A stretch of DNA of 51,390 bases. It comes from Planctomycetaceae bacterium. GTDB taxonomy: Bacteria; Planctomycetota; SZUA-567. Of this stretch, positions 7,177 through 15,981 are shown piece after piece. How positions within the stretch are numbered: the stretch's first letter is position 1; every line of letters starts with the position of its first letter. The stretch covers positions 1-51,390 of the forward strand of contig JAJQFC010000142.1 in the NCBI GenBank assembly GCA_021201355.1, read 5' to 3'. Made by a program: the position numbers and the translations under genes. Under the pieces are notes generated by a model. That model did no database searches. It was not told the origin of the DNA and saw only the letters and a list, made by a program, of their open reading frames with translations.

Positions 7177-8820
7177 ATGGAGCAAGAGCAGAACAGCTGC
7201 TACATCAGCAAGGGGCCGTGCGACGAGTGCGGCTCCTCTGACGCAAACGCATTGTACACCGACGGTCATACCTTCTGCTTTTCCTGTGAGACCTACGTTC
7301 CACCCGAGGGTGCACCGGCGGTTACGCCTAAGAAGAAACCCAAGTTCAACCCCATCCACGGTGACTACATGGACCTCCGGAAGCGCCGCATCAGCGAGGA
7401 GACCTGCCGAAAATTTGGCTACTTCATCGCCCGGCACGACGACCTCGGCCCTGTACAGGTCGCCAACTATTATGACTCCGACAAGAACCTTCTCGGCCAG
7501 CACGTCCGGACTGCGGACAAGGACTTCCGCTGGTGGGGTGAGAAGGACAAGGTCGGCCTCTTCGGGCAACACGCATGGCCGTCCGGTCAGCGCCGGGTGG
7601 TCGTCACCGAGGGGGAGATCGACGCGATGTCCCTTTCGCAGGCCATGGGTAATTCCTGGCCGGTGGTGTCGGTGCCGAATGGTGCCAAGGGTGCCAAGAA
7701 GGCGCTCCTCCGGTCGCTCGAATGGTTGGAGTCGTTCGACGAGATCGTCCTCTGCTTTGACAACGACGAGCCCGGCGAGGAGGTCATCCCGGAATGCGCC
7801 GAGTTGTTCACCCCCGGCAAAGTCAAGGTGGCGACTCTGCCTCTGAAGGATGCCAATGAGATGTGGGTTGCCGGCCGCACCAAGGAAATGCTGGATGCCA
7901 TTCGGTTCCACGCCAAAGTCTACCGGCCGGACGGCATCATCAGCGGCACCGACGACAAAGTCAAAGACTACGTCATTAACTTCGTTCCTCATTCCGACGC
8001 TCACTACCCGTGGCCGAAGCTGGACAAGCGCCTCTACGGGATGCGCCGGGGTGAAATCGTGGTGCACACCGCCGGCACCGGCATCGGGAAGTCTACCATC
8101 TGCCGGGAAATCGCCTACGACCTTGGGGTCAATCAGGGAGAGAAGGTCGGCATCGTGGCGCTGGAGGAGTCGGTCGGGAAGTACGCCCTTCACCTCGCAT
8201 CCATCTCGGCGAACCGGCGGCTTCACCTGAGTGACGGCGGGTTAACCAAAGAGGACCGGGAACGGCTGTTCTACCAGACGGCCGGCAACGGGAACTATTT
8301 CCTCTACGACCACTGGGGGTCTCTCGAATCGGAGAACCTTCTGTCCAAGCTGCGGTATATGGTCCGGGGCTTCGGATGCAACTGGATCATCCTTGACCAC
8401 ATCTCCATCGTCGTGTCCGGCATGGAGGACGACAACGAACGGAAGTCCATCGACGTCCTCATGACTCGCCTGCGGTCCATGGCCGAGGAGTTGCACTGCG
8501 GTATTCACCTCATCAGCCACCTGTCGAAAAAGAAGGGGACCAGCCACAAAGAAGGCGGACAGATCAGCCTGAACGATCTTCGCGGTAGCCACGGCATCGC
8601 CCAGATTGCTGACATCACTCTTGGCTACGAGCGGAACCAGCAGGACAACGAGAAGGGAAACCTCATTACCGTGCGGGATCTCAAAGACCGCTATTCCGGG
8701 GAGACCGGGCTGGCTGGAACGCTGGAGTACAGCAGGGAAACCGGAAGGGTCATGGAGGTCGACGCGGTGGCCGACATATTCGCACAAAATAAAACCGACG
8801 ATTCCGAGAGGGATTTCTAA
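7177..8820 (+). CDS. T7 gp4-like DNA primase-helicase
   Basis: 547 residues (T7: 566). It primes lagging-strand synthesis and unwinds DNA as a hexameric ring. ATG 7177 was chosen because the protein then begins like gp4; an in-frame extension to 7120 is arginine-rich and overlaps the previous gene. Domains in order are: an N-terminal zinc-binding domain with CDECGSSD and CFSC, a TOPRIM primase domain with VVTEGEIDAMS and CFDNDEPG, and a RecA-like helicase with Walker A AGTGIGKST (Lys305), Walker B NWIILDHISIV and DLRGSHGIAQ. The acidic tail ends in ERDF, like the T7 tail that binds polymerase. Confidence 0.97.
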   Translation: MEQEQNSCYISKGPCDECGSSDANALYTDGHTFCFSCETYVPPEGAPAVTPKKKPKFNPIHGDYMDLRKRRISEETCRKFGYFIARHDDLGPVQVANYYDSDKNLLGQHVRTADKDFRWWGEKDKVGLFGQHAWPSGQRRVVVTEGEIDAMSLSQAMGNSWPVVSVPNGAKGAKKALLRSLEWLESFDEIVLCFDNDEPGEEVIPECAELFTPGKVKVATLPLKDANEMWVAGRTKEMLDAIRFHAKVYRPDGIISGTDDKVKDYVINFVPHSDAHYPWPKLDKRLYGMRRGEIVVHTAGTGIGKSTICREIAYDLGVNQGEKVGIVALEESVGKYALHLASISANRRLHLSDGGLTKEDRERLFYQTAGNGNYFLYDHWGSLESENLLSKLRYMVRGFGCNWIILDHISIVVSGMEDDNERKSIDVLMTRLRSMAEELHCGIHLISHLSKKKGTSHKEGGQISLNDLRGSHGIAQIADITLGYERNQQDNEKGNLITVRDLKDRYSGETGLAGTLEYSRETGRVMEVDAVADIFAQNKTDDSERDF

Positions 8821-9445
8821 TGCGTAGATGTGTTCTTTCTCTCTGTGATTATACGGGCGTCATGATCGAGCCTTGGATTGTGGCTGGTTATGATGCGCTC
8901 ATCGTCGACCTTCAACACCGTCCCGGCTACGACAATGCCGTCACGAAGAACGGATTGACCGTTCAAAGCTGGGGTGGGGATGTTCGAAAGTTCCTGCCTC
9001 CGCTGACAGAATATGCGGCTGTCTTCGCATTTCCCCCATGCACCCACCTTGCCGTTTCAGGAGCCAGATGGTTCCCGAGTAAAGGTCTGGACATGCTATG
9101 TGACGCACTGTCGATTGCGGAGTGGTGTAGAAAAATCTGTGAGTGGTCCGGCGCTCCTTGGTTTCTGGAGAACCCTGTCTCGACCATTTCTTCCTACTGG
9201 CGCAAGCCGAATTTCCTCTTCGATCCGTGCGAATATGCGGTTATCTCGAAGATCCATCTTCCGAAGCATACACGAAGAAAACCTGTCTGTGGACCGGCGG
9301 TGGTTTCAAGATGCCAGAAAAGAAGCCTGTCGATGCGGTGCTCGGCTCCGTGATGCATAAGCTGCCGCCATCGGAGGATAGGGGGAATTTACGGAGTGTA
9401 ACCCCTGCCGGATTTGCACGAGCAGTTTTCGAAGCTAATCAATAA
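8820..9445 (+). pseudogene. Phage DNA cytosine methyltransferase-like gene broken by a -1 frameshift
   Basis: The frame from ATG 8820 begins MRRCVLSLCDYTGVMIEPW and carries FAFPPCTHLAVSGARWF, in which Pro-Pro-Cys is the cytosine-methyltransferase nucleophile motif, and LENPVS. At about 9234-9237 this frame loses the family sequence. The frame one base back then continues with CGYLEDPSSEAYTKKTCLW and ends HKLPPSEDRGNLRSVTPAGF before a stop at 9445. Together the two frames give a protein of about 208 residues. No classical slippery heptamer is visible at the join (GAATATGCGG), so a one-base deletion or a sequencing error is likelier than programmed frameshifting. The start overlaps the primase stop. 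Confidence 0.8.
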
Positions 9446-9459
9446 AAGGAGAGTCACGA

Positions 9460-9708
9460 ATTAAAACAGCAATCGTCTATTCCATCTCCGGGTGTCCCCA
9501 ATGCGAAAAAGCCAAGAACGCCCTCACCGCGCTTTCCTACGAGGTGATCGAGCGGGACGGCGATGCTCTCGCCCAGGGGAAAATACACGACATCGAAGCG
9601 ATGTCAGAACTCACGGTCACTGAAGTGTATCCCGTCGTCATCGTTGAAGGCCGGGCGGTACGCGAAGGTGATGAACTCTATCGACTCATTCAGGAGTACA
9701 AAGAATGA
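9460..9708 (+). CDS. Glutaredoxin-like protein with a non-canonical ATT start
   Basis: 82 residues. The sequence has SGCPQCEKAK, the CxxC redox site near the N-terminus of a thioredoxin fold, then VYPVVIVEG with the cis-proline loop, and a C-terminal helix. It probably supplies reducing power for nucleotide synthesis or repairs disulfides. No ATG, GTG or TTG exists in frame between the upstream stop (9436-9438) and the CxxC motif. AAAGGAGAG at 9445-9453 places the likely start at ATT 9460, read as initiator Met. The stop overlaps the next ATG (ATGA). Confidence 0.75.
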   Translation: MKTAIVYSISGCPQCEKAKNALTALSYEVIERDGDALAQGKIHDIEAMSELTVTEVYPVVIVEGRAVREGDELYRLIQEYKE

Positions 9709-10088
9709 TAACGAAATATATTAAATGGATTGCGCTAAATGCGGAAGACCTGTGTATCGTCCTCTTGTTGCTTTTGGGGCTTTGTATGACAACAATATCG
9801 GTCGGCGTGGGTATGGCCGGTTGCGCTACGTCATACAAACATATGAAAGCTGTCGAAGCTGAAGCCTCTGCCAACGCCATCCCGGCAGCCATCCAGTCCT
9901 ACGAGGTTCCCATTGCGGACACCTCCACCATCCCCGACATGCTCTACCTGCGGTCCGGCCAATCGGCGGTCCTTCAGGAAGATATTGTGGGTGTCGCCCG
10001 TATTCCTGCCCAGGGGGATGAATTATATACGGGATTGGTGGTGATCCAGAGGGGTAGCGTTGTGATTAAACCCAAGGCGGAACCGTGA
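9705..10088 (+). CDS. Putative membrane-anchored protein or lipoprotein
   Basis: 127 residues with one hydrophobic N-terminal segment (residues about 16-38, LCIVLLLLLGLCMTTISVGV) that ends in MAGC, which could be a lipobox. The rest is a mixed beta-rich domain expected outside the inner membrane. The function is unknown. It overlaps the glutaredoxin gene and is co-transcribed with it, which may hint at a periplasmic role. Confidence 0.65.
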   Translation: MITKYIKWIALNAEDLCIVLLLLLGLCMTTISVGVGMAGCATSYKHMKAVEAEASANAIPAAIQSYEVPIADTSTIPDMLYLRSGQSAVLQEDIVGVARIPAQGDELYTGLVVIQRGSVVIKPKAEP

Positions 10089-10110
10089 CAGCAGACGATG
10101 AAAGGGACAT

Positions 10111-10608
10111 ATGAAAAGGAAACTCCGGTTTCTAGATGAAGAATATCTAAAAGCGCGTGATTTCATCAAACGATTCTGTGCTCATAAAGATGCGGTGAGT
10201 GCCAAGGATATAGGCTTTATTGCAAGCCGTATCTGCCACCAAAGGGGTGTGAAGCGTCGACGAGAGCAAACCTATATCGGTACTCATTGGTGGGATGATA
10301 GGTTTGTTTATCTATATCCGACCAGCATTCTGAAAGAGGCGGAAGCACTCTGTAGCGCCGGCTGCATGGAGGAATTCAGGTGTTCTTCCATCTTTGATTA
10401 TCTCAAAAATAAACCACCTGTCGACTACAGAGAATACGAGAAAGAACTGCTTTCTTATACCAACATTCATAAACTACCGCTGAAACCTCTTTACGTTCAA
10501 GTAGAGAAGTACATGGACTTCAAGTCTGAGCAGCGAGGTTGGCGGTTTTCAAAATGTGCGTTGGATGCTGTTTACGCTAAGTTAACGCGCGGTTCCACGC
10601 AAAGATGA
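10111..10608 (+). CDS. Hypothetical protein
   Basis: 165 residues, basic and rich in aromatic residues (THWWDDRFVYLYP), without membrane segments. The ATG at 10111 follows GAAAGGGA. The base composition is clearly lower in GC than the flanking replication genes, suggesting a later arrival. The stop overlaps the DNA polymerase start by four bases. No family is recognised. Confidence 0.65.
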   Translation: MKRKLRFLDEEYLKARDFIKRFCAHKDAVSAKDIGFIASRICHQRGVKRRREQTYIGTHWWDDRFVYLYPTSILKEAEALCSAGCMEEFRCSSIFDYLKNKPPVDYREYEKELLSYTNIHKLPLKPLYVQVEKYMDFKSEQRGWRFSKCALDAVYAKLTRGSTQR

Positions 10609-12449
10609 TCCTCTTCGACATCGAAACGAACGGCCTCCTCGATCCCAAACGTAACAAAGACGGTTCCATCACTCCGCCCCTCTCCAAAGTCCACTGCCTC
10701 GTCACCCTCGATACAGCTACAGGCCAAACCCGGCGCTTCCGAGGCGATGACATTGCAACCCACGGGCTTACCTATCTTGCCAGCGCACCGGCCATCGGCG
10801 GCCATAACATCATCAAGTTCGACCTTCCGGCTCTCGAAAAAGTGTTCGGCTGGAAATATAACGGCGACATCTACGACACCCTTGTCGTCTCCCGTCTCGC
10901 CTTCGCGGACATCAAGGACAACGACCATAAGCAGTTCAAGAAGGGTGTCCTGCCCGGCGGACTGATTGGTTCCCACAGTCTTAAAGCGTGGGGTTACCGG
11001 CTGGGATGCCTGAAGGGAACCTACGCGGAAGACACGGAGGACTGCTGGGCGGAATGGTCGGCGGAGATGGAGGACTACTGCGAGCAGGACGTTCAGGTCA
11101 CGTTTAAACTTTGGAAAGTTCTTCAGAAGAAAAGCCTCTCTCCCTTATCCGTCTGGCTGGAACATGAGTTCTGCAAGGTAATCGCTCGGCAGGAACGCCG
11201 CGGCGTCGCCTTCGACATTGATGCCGCCGAGGCACTTCTGGTCGACCTCTTGGACCAGCGGGAACAAGCCGGACGAAAGCTGAAGGAAATCTTCGGCTCG
11301 TGGCAAGTCGAGTTAAAACCGCTGATTCCCAAGAGGGATAACAAGAAGCGCGGCTACAAGGCCGGCGTCCCGGTGCGAAAGTTCAAGACGGTGGAGTTCA
11401 ATCCCGCCAGCCGAGACCATATCGCCAACCGGCTCATTCATCTACACGGCTGGAAGCCGACAGAGTTCACCGACGGCGGCAAGCCCAAGGTGGACGAGAA
11501 GATCATTTCCAAACTGAAGTATCCCGAAGTTCCCATGATTCTCGACTACCTGCTTCTCGACAAGCGCCTCGGGCAACTCTCCGAGGGTGATAACGCATGG
11601 CTGAAGCTGGCGCGGGAATGCGGACGTACCAAACAAGGACGGCGTATCGCACGGATTCACGGCTCCGTCAACACCGGCGGCGCGGTCACCGGCAGGTGCA
11701 CCCATGCGTACCCGAATCTTGCCCAGGTGCCGAAAGTCGGGTCGCGCTTCGGGAAGGAATGCCGGTCCCTGTTCATTCCCTCGGACGGTATGACGCTGGT
11801 CGGCTGTGATGCGTCCGGTCTGGAGGCCCGTTGTCTCGCCCATTACATGGCCCGCTGGGACAAAGGCGAATATGTGAAAGTGATCCTAGAGGGAGATATT
11901 CACACGGTCAATCAATTGGCCGCCGGCCTTCCCACGCGTGACAGCGCGAAGCCATTTTTCTACGGATTTCTCTACGGAGCCGGTGACGAAAAGCTTGGTT
12001 CCATTGTTGGTGGTTCAATTCAAGAGGGCAAGAAGCTCCGTGCCAAATTCCTTCGGGGACTCCCCGCTCTCCGATCCCTTATCGATACCGTTAAGGCGAC
12101 GGCGAGAGAGCGAGGGTACCTGCGGGGGCTGGATGGCAGGAAGCTTCACGTTTGGTCGTTACACGCGGCCCTCAATACACTACTGCAATCTGCCGGGGCG
12201 CTCGTTATGAAGCTTGCTCTGGTGATTGCCGACTGGCTACTTCAGGCTGAGGGGCTGGTTCCCGGTTTGGACTATGAGTTTGTTCTGAACATACACGACG
12301 AATTCCAGGCCGAGGTTGTGCCGCATCTGGCGGAAAAGGTGGGCGAGTGTCTTGCCTCCGCCATTCATGCGGCAGGTCAGTTCTTCAATTTCAGGTGCCC
12401 GTTGGCTGGCGAATATAAAGTCGGTGCCAACTGGGCGGAAACCCATTAA
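10605..12449 (+). CDS. T7 gp5-like DNA polymerase (family A)
   Basis: 614 residues (T7: 704). It is the phage replicative polymerase with 3'-5' proofreading. The exonuclease motif MILFDIETNG carries Asp5 and Glu7. Polymerase motif A is CDASGLEARCLAHYM with Asp402. The O-helix RDSAKPFFYGFLYGAG has Arg445, Lys449 and Tyr453, the last equal to T7 Tyr526. Motif C is HDE at 564-566. The 90-residue deficit relative to T7 may include part of the thumb region where thioredoxin binds, but this needs an alignment. The ATG overlaps the preceding stop. Confidence 0.96.
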   Translation: MILFDIETNGLLDPKRNKDGSITPPLSKVHCLVTLDTATGQTRRFRGDDIATHGLTYLASAPAIGGHNIIKFDLPALEKVFGWKYNGDIYDTLVVSRLAFADIKDNDHKQFKKGVLPGGLIGSHSLKAWGYRLGCLKGTYAEDTEDCWAEWSAEMEDYCEQDVQVTFKLWKVLQKKSLSPLSVWLEHEFCKVIARQERRGVAFDIDAAEALLVDLLDQREQAGRKLKEIFGSWQVELKPLIPKRDNKKRGYKAGVPVRKFKTVEFNPASRDHIANRLIHLHGWKPTEFTDGGKPKVDEKIISKLKYPEVPMILDYLLLDKRLGQLSEGDNAWLKLARECGRTKQGRRIARIHGSVNTGGAVTGRCTHAYPNLAQVPKVGSRFGKECRSLFIPSDGMTLVGCDASGLEARCLAHYMARWDKGEYVKVILEGDIHTVNQLAAGLPTRDSAKPFFYGFLYGAGDEKLGSIVGGSIQEGKKLRAKFLRGLPALRSLIDTVKATARERGYLRGLDGRKLHVWSLHAALNTLLQSAGALVMKLALVIADWLLQAEGLVPGLDYEFVLNIHDEFQAEVVPHLAEKVGECLASAIHAAGQFFNFRCPLAGEYKVGANWAETH

Positions 12450-12533
12450 CCATTGTGAAAGGAAGGCGGCAACAGGACACCAAAGAGTGCACCACAGCAC
12501 TGTAAAGTTGTTAAAGGAAAAACTGGTGTAAAA

Positions 12534-12857
12534 CTATTCCAGCTTCTCTGTACTTAATTTAAGTTCCGTTGAAATACTCTGGTATGAGAAATCACGGTAC
12601 TTAAAGTTTCTTTCAGTTTTGCGCCAAGTCGCTACTTGGTGCGGTTGTACATTGTTTTTTGCCTGTTGTATCTGAGGTGCGATGACCAAAAATCCCATGA
12701 CGTAGTCGGTTAACTTATCCGTCCAACCTATTGCGGCAAAAAGGAACAATAGGGTAGACACCCACCATCCAAAGAAATAGCCGAGTATCAGGTAGAGACC
12801 GTACTCGACTAATCTTTTGACGGCTTCTCGGGTAATGCAGTTCAACAAATACGTCAC
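12534..12857 (-). CDS. Antisense small membrane protein, possible lysogenic-conversion gene
   Basis: 107 residues on the strand opposite to all core phage genes, in the 555-base gap between the DNA polymerase gene and the next gene. The GTG start at 12857 overlaps the stop of a 15-codon leader (ATG at about 12903) that has AAAGGAGG in front. The remaining frame could also begin at a TTG nine bases earlier. Residues about 20-60 (LYLILGYFFGWWVSTLLFLF, then further apolar residues) form one or two membrane segments, followed by a polar tail. The region is AT-rich. A host-type promoter is visible upstream (12965-12991). No family is recognised; the placement suggests a prophage-expressed gene such as an exclusion factor. 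Confidence 0.5.
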   Translation of the reverse strand: MTYLLNCITREAVKRLVEYGLYLILGYFFGWWVSTLLFLFAAIGWTDKLTDYVMGFLVIAPQIQQAKNNVQPHQVATWRKTERNFKYRDFSYQSISTELKLSTEKLE

Positions 12858-12964
12858 GTGTAACAATCACCGCGACAGGGAATGGTTTTATGTTTACCCA
12901 TGCCCCTCCTTTAAAAAGAGAAGTGAAAACACGCACTCTCTCCTGTACCGCCTTCCGACCACAC

Positions 12965-12991
12965 TTTATATCAATCTAATCAACACGTCAA
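12965..12991 (-). promoter_or_regulatory. Candidate sigma-70 promoter for the antisense gene
   Basis: On the minus strand TTGACG (12991-12986) and TATAAA (12970-12965) are separated by 15 bases, slightly short of the usual spacing. It points at the antisense membrane gene and its leader. Confidence 0.4.
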
Positions 12992-13004
12992 TTGAAAGGA
13001 CTAC

Positions 13005-13817
13005 ATGCTTTCAACCGAAGTTTATTATCTCAAAAACAGTAGTCTCCGTGGCTACTGGTGGTACGCCATCATTGAACGCGGCCATCTCGGCCAAGTCATC
13101 GAACGCTTCACCAAACGCCCGTGTGCCAACAAGAGGGACGCCTACAGGCTTGCCCGCGTGGCACTTGCCAAGGCCCAGGGGAACGCGATGCGGCTTAACC
13201 CTTACGTCACCGTCCTGATTTCCCTCTCGATACTCCTCGGCGGCCTTATCCTCTTCACCGGGTGCCACAAGTCTCCCACCGCGCCGCCGCCGGTGCCTCC
13301 GAAGGATGCCGTCACGGCAAAGGAGGCGGTCCCCGTTGCGACCGACCCTTTTCACGACGTCGCAAGAAAAACCGCCGCCGTCATCGCTGACACGGCCCGG
13401 GAACAGCCCTCCATCATCTCCACCGAAAGCCTGGAACGGCTCCACATCTCCGGCCTTGCTTTACTGTTCGTCGCCATCGCCGCCCGGTTCCTGTTCGGAC
13501 GCTGGAAGGACGCCTACATTGCCACCGGCCTCGGTGTCATCCCGAGCGTCCTCGCCGTCCTCCTCACGGAATACTCGCGGGTGGTTCTTCTCGTTCCCCT
13601 CTGTGGGTTGGCGCTTCTGACGCTCGTCGTCTACCGGCGGCTGGCCGAGTGGCGCACCAAAGCCCAAGGCTTCGACGCCGCATCCACCGTCATTGAAAAG
13701 GCGGACACCGGGCCGAGCTCCCTTGGGCAGCTTATGAAGGATCGTATTGCTGAGACGCCGGTCGCAGGAATCGTCGACAAGGCGCTGACCTATATGGAGA
13801 AGTTATGGACAAAGTAG
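13005..13817 (+). CDS. Multi-pass membrane protein with a lipobox-like segment
   Basis: 270 residues. A soluble basic N-terminal part (1-61) precedes a hydrophobic segment with LILFTGC, then a proline-rich linker (SPTAPPPVPPK). Two or three further membrane segments lie around 145-165 and 175-215. The ATG at 13188 could start a separate lipoprotein whose lipobox cysteine is near residue 26; the listed frame would then be two genes read as one. GAAAGGA precedes the ATG at 13005. The function is unknown. Confidence 0.6.
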   Translation: MLSTEVYYLKNSSLRGYWWYAIIERGHLGQVIERFTKRPCANKRDAYRLARVALAKAQGNAMRLNPYVTVLISLSILLGGLILFTGCHKSPTAPPPVPPKDAVTAKEAVPVATDPFHDVARKTAAVIADTAREQPSIISTESLERLHISGLALLFVAIAARFLFGRWKDAYIATGLGVIPSVLAVLLTEYSRVVLLVPLCGLALLTLVVYRRLAEWRTKAQGFDAASTVIEKADTGPSSLGQLMKDRIAETPVAGIVDKALTYMEKLWTK

Positions 13818-14302
13818 TGGACGCCCGCTGTATTCCGTCCAGAACGACCACGTGGCTTACACCACGATGGATACTGGATGCCCTGGGCGAGTTTGATCTG
13901 GACCCGTGCTGCCCTCCGGAAATGCCCTGGCGGACCGCCCGTAACATGATCTACTATCCGAAGCAGGATGGTCTGCCTGCATGTTGGACCGGACAACGTG
14001 TCTGGCTCAATCCACCGTACGGTCGCGACATGGGGCTATGGATGAAGAAAATGGCATACCACTGCAACGGCACTGCCCTTGTCTTCGCCAGGACTGACAC
14101 CAAATGGTTTCACCATTACGTTGTCGGTCACGCGCTCTCAATTCTATTCCTGAATCGACGGGTTCGCTTCTGTCGTCCCGACGGTACGCCCGGCGGCAGC
14201 CCGGCGGCTCCGTCGATGCTTCTGGCCTACGGTGCCCGGGATTATGACATCCTCTACGACCTCGCCTACAACCACGGCTGGGGAGCACACGTCTGCCTCT
14301 AA
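13805..14302 (+). CDS. Phage DNA N6-adenine methyltransferase (Dam-like)
   Basis: 165 residues, matching the short phage DNA N-6-adenine-methyltransferase family. TPRWILDALGEFDLDPCC is the typical N-terminal recognition segment, and VWLNPPYGRDM contains the NPPY catalytic motif of adenine-N6 methylation. It probably protects phage DNA from host restriction. It overlaps the membrane protein gene by 13 bases. Confidence 0.88.
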   Translation: MDKVVDARCIPSRTTTWLTPRWILDALGEFDLDPCCPPEMPWRTARNMIYYPKQDGLPACWTGQRVWLNPPYGRDMGLWMKKMAYHCNGTALVFARTDTKWFHHYVVGHALSILFLNRRVRFCRPDGTPGGSPAAPSMLLAYGARDYDILYDLAYNHGWGAHVCL

Positions 14303-14321
14303 AAATCTTAAAGGATACGTA

Positions 14322-15203
14322 ATGGTCACAATTACCAAACACGTTGGCAAGAACGCCAGCGTGACGAAATACGTGTTTGATTTTGAAACCGCTGTCGCCG
14401 AAGCTGTTCTTTACAAGTACCCCTCTTTTAAAGAGCGCACGGTGGTATGCTGTTCAGTACAAAGCGGGTGTCCGATAGGTTGTATCTTCTGTGGAACGGG
14501 TCGAAAGTTCATTCGCAACCTTACCTGCACCGAAATTCTACAGCAGATTCACCATTGTTTTTCAGACAACGCAATCGACGCTGAGAAAGTCGATAGGCTC
14601 CAGATCATGTTTATGAGCATGGGCGAACCATTGCTCAACATGCCCAACCTATCTTTGGTCTTACGCAACCTAACATGGAGGTTTCCGAGATCCGAACTTC
14701 TTGTCAGTACCATGGGGCCAAAAACTCCAGGTTGGCAAGAGTTCTTCGAGATTTCTGAGTACATCAATAATCTGGGGTTGCAATTTTCAGTGCATGAAAC
14801 TGTTGATTTCAAGCGAGATTCCCTCATCCCCTACGCCAGTAAGTTTAATCTCGCAGAAATTGCTGATACTGGCCTTCTATGGCATGAGTTTACCGGCAGG
14901 AAGCCTTTCATCAATTATTGTGTCAAAGAGAGCAACTGCTCCCATGAAGATGCTAAGCGGCTTCTAAGCCTTTTTCCGCCGTCGGCTTTTAATTACACAC
15001 TTTCTGTGGTGTGTGAAAAGAATGAAACGGTTAAAGCGTCAGTAGAAAGACAGCTCCTCCTGATCGCGGATTTCAAGGGCAAGATCATGGCCCTTGGTGG
15101 TCCTGCATGCAGAATCTTCAACCCGGCCGGCCAGGATGATATCGGCGGCGGCTGTGGGCAGCTTTGGCATACGCAGAAGTGGATGCAGGAACATGGTGTC
15201 TAG
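14322..15203 (+). CDS. RlmN/Cfr-like radical SAM methyltransferase
   Basis: 293 residues from ATG 14322 (after AAAGGA); longer upstream frames overlap Dam. The radical SAM cluster motif CPIGCIFC has Cys50, Cys54 and Cys57. Cys43 lies seven residues before, as RlmN Cys118 does. The sequence has MGEPLLN, the SAM-binding GEP motif. Cys278 in GGGCGQLW matches the RlmN Cys355 that forms the methyl-enzyme intermediate. The N-terminal helical domain of RlmN (about 90 residues) is missing. The family methylates C2 (RlmN, 23S rRNA A2503 and tRNA) or C8 (Cfr) of adenine. The gene is markedly more AT-rich than its neighbours, which suggests acquisition. The phage substrate is unknown. Confidence 0.87.
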   Translation: MVTITKHVGKNASVTKYVFDFETAVAEAVLYKYPSFKERTVVCCSVQSGCPIGCIFCGTGRKFIRNLTCTEILQQIHHCFSDNAIDAEKVDRLQIMFMSMGEPLLNMPNLSLVLRNLTWRFPRSELLVSTMGPKTPGWQEFFEISEYINNLGLQFSVHETVDFKRDSLIPYASKFNLAEIADTGLLWHEFTGRKPFINYCVKESNCSHEDAKRLLSLFPPSAFNYTLSVVCEKNETVKASVERQLLLIADFKGKIMALGGPACRIFNPAGQDDIGGGCGQLWHTQKWMQEHGV

Positions 15204-15981
15204 GACCACACTTCTTATCGACGGCGACGTGGAAGCCTTCAAGGCAGCCACCGTCAACCAGGAGGTCATCCCGTGGGATGACGAAATACCGACAACCGAA
15301 ATTAACCCGAAGGGGGCGGAAGACTATCTGGTCTCCGCCCTCGAACGTTATCGGGACACCCTGAAGGCCGACCGGATGATCGTCTGCCTTACCGCGCCGG
15401 ACAACTGGCGAAAGAAGCTATGGCCCGACTACAAGGTCAATCGGAGCGACAAGGACCGTCCCGTCCTCCTCGGGCACTGTCATGGTTTCCTCTCGACTCA
15501 TTACGAGACCGCCCGCTGGCCTCGCCTGGAGGCGGACGACGTCATGGAGGTTCTTTCCCAGACAATCGACGGTAGCGTCATCGTGTCCGTGGACAAGGAC
15601 ATGCGGACTGTGCCGTGCCGGCTCTACAACCCGGGGAAACCCGAGGACGGAATCGTCTGGATTGACGAGGTTATGGCCCACGAGTGGCACATGATGCAGA
15701 CCCTCACGGGTGACGCTGTGGATGGCTACAAGGGCTGTCCCGGCATCGGCCCGAAGAAGGCCGAGAAGGTTGTCCGGGAGGTGTTCGACCGGGTTAATCC
15801 CATTCAAAACTATTCTAAATGGAGAATCGAATTATGGAATGCTGTTGTGAAAACGTACGAGGAAAAATCCGTGCCTGCCAGCGAGGCGTTATTGAACGCG
15901 CGTTTGGCGTACATTCTACGGCACCCGAGCGAGTACAACCGGATGACGTCGAAGTTGAAACTGTGGCGACCTCCGACCTGA
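15193..15981 (+). CDS. T7 gp6-like 5'-3' exonuclease (FEN family)
   Basis: 262 residues (T7 gp6: 300). It removes primers and degrades host DNA into nucleotides for phage synthesis. FEN landmarks are TTLLIDGDVEAFKA with the first metal-binding Asp, RLEADDVMEVL, VIVSVDKDM, and the helix-hairpin-helix GDAVDGYKGCPGIGPKKAEK. ATG 15193 was chosen since it overlaps the RlmN-like stop by 11 bases; upstream codons are not family-like. Confidence 0.93.
   Translation: MVSRTTLLIDGDVEAFKAATVNQEVIPWDDEIPTTEINPKGAEDYLVSALERYRDTLKADRMIVCLTAPDNWRKKLWPDYKVNRSDKDRPVLLGHCHGFLSTHYETARWPRLEADDVMEVLSQTIDGSVIVSVDKDMRTVPCRLYNPGKPEDGIVWIDEVMAHEWHMMQTLTGDAVDGYKGCPGIGPKKAEKVVREVFDRVNPIQNYSKWRIELWNAVVKTYEEKSVPASEALLNARLAYILRHPSEYNRMTSKLKLWRPPT

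Noticed and set aside
15819-15962. 48-residue N-terminal extension of the nucleotide kinase
   Set aside because: It lies wholly inside the exonuclease gene, and the P-loop would be displaced from the usual near-terminal position. Kept only as an alternative start.
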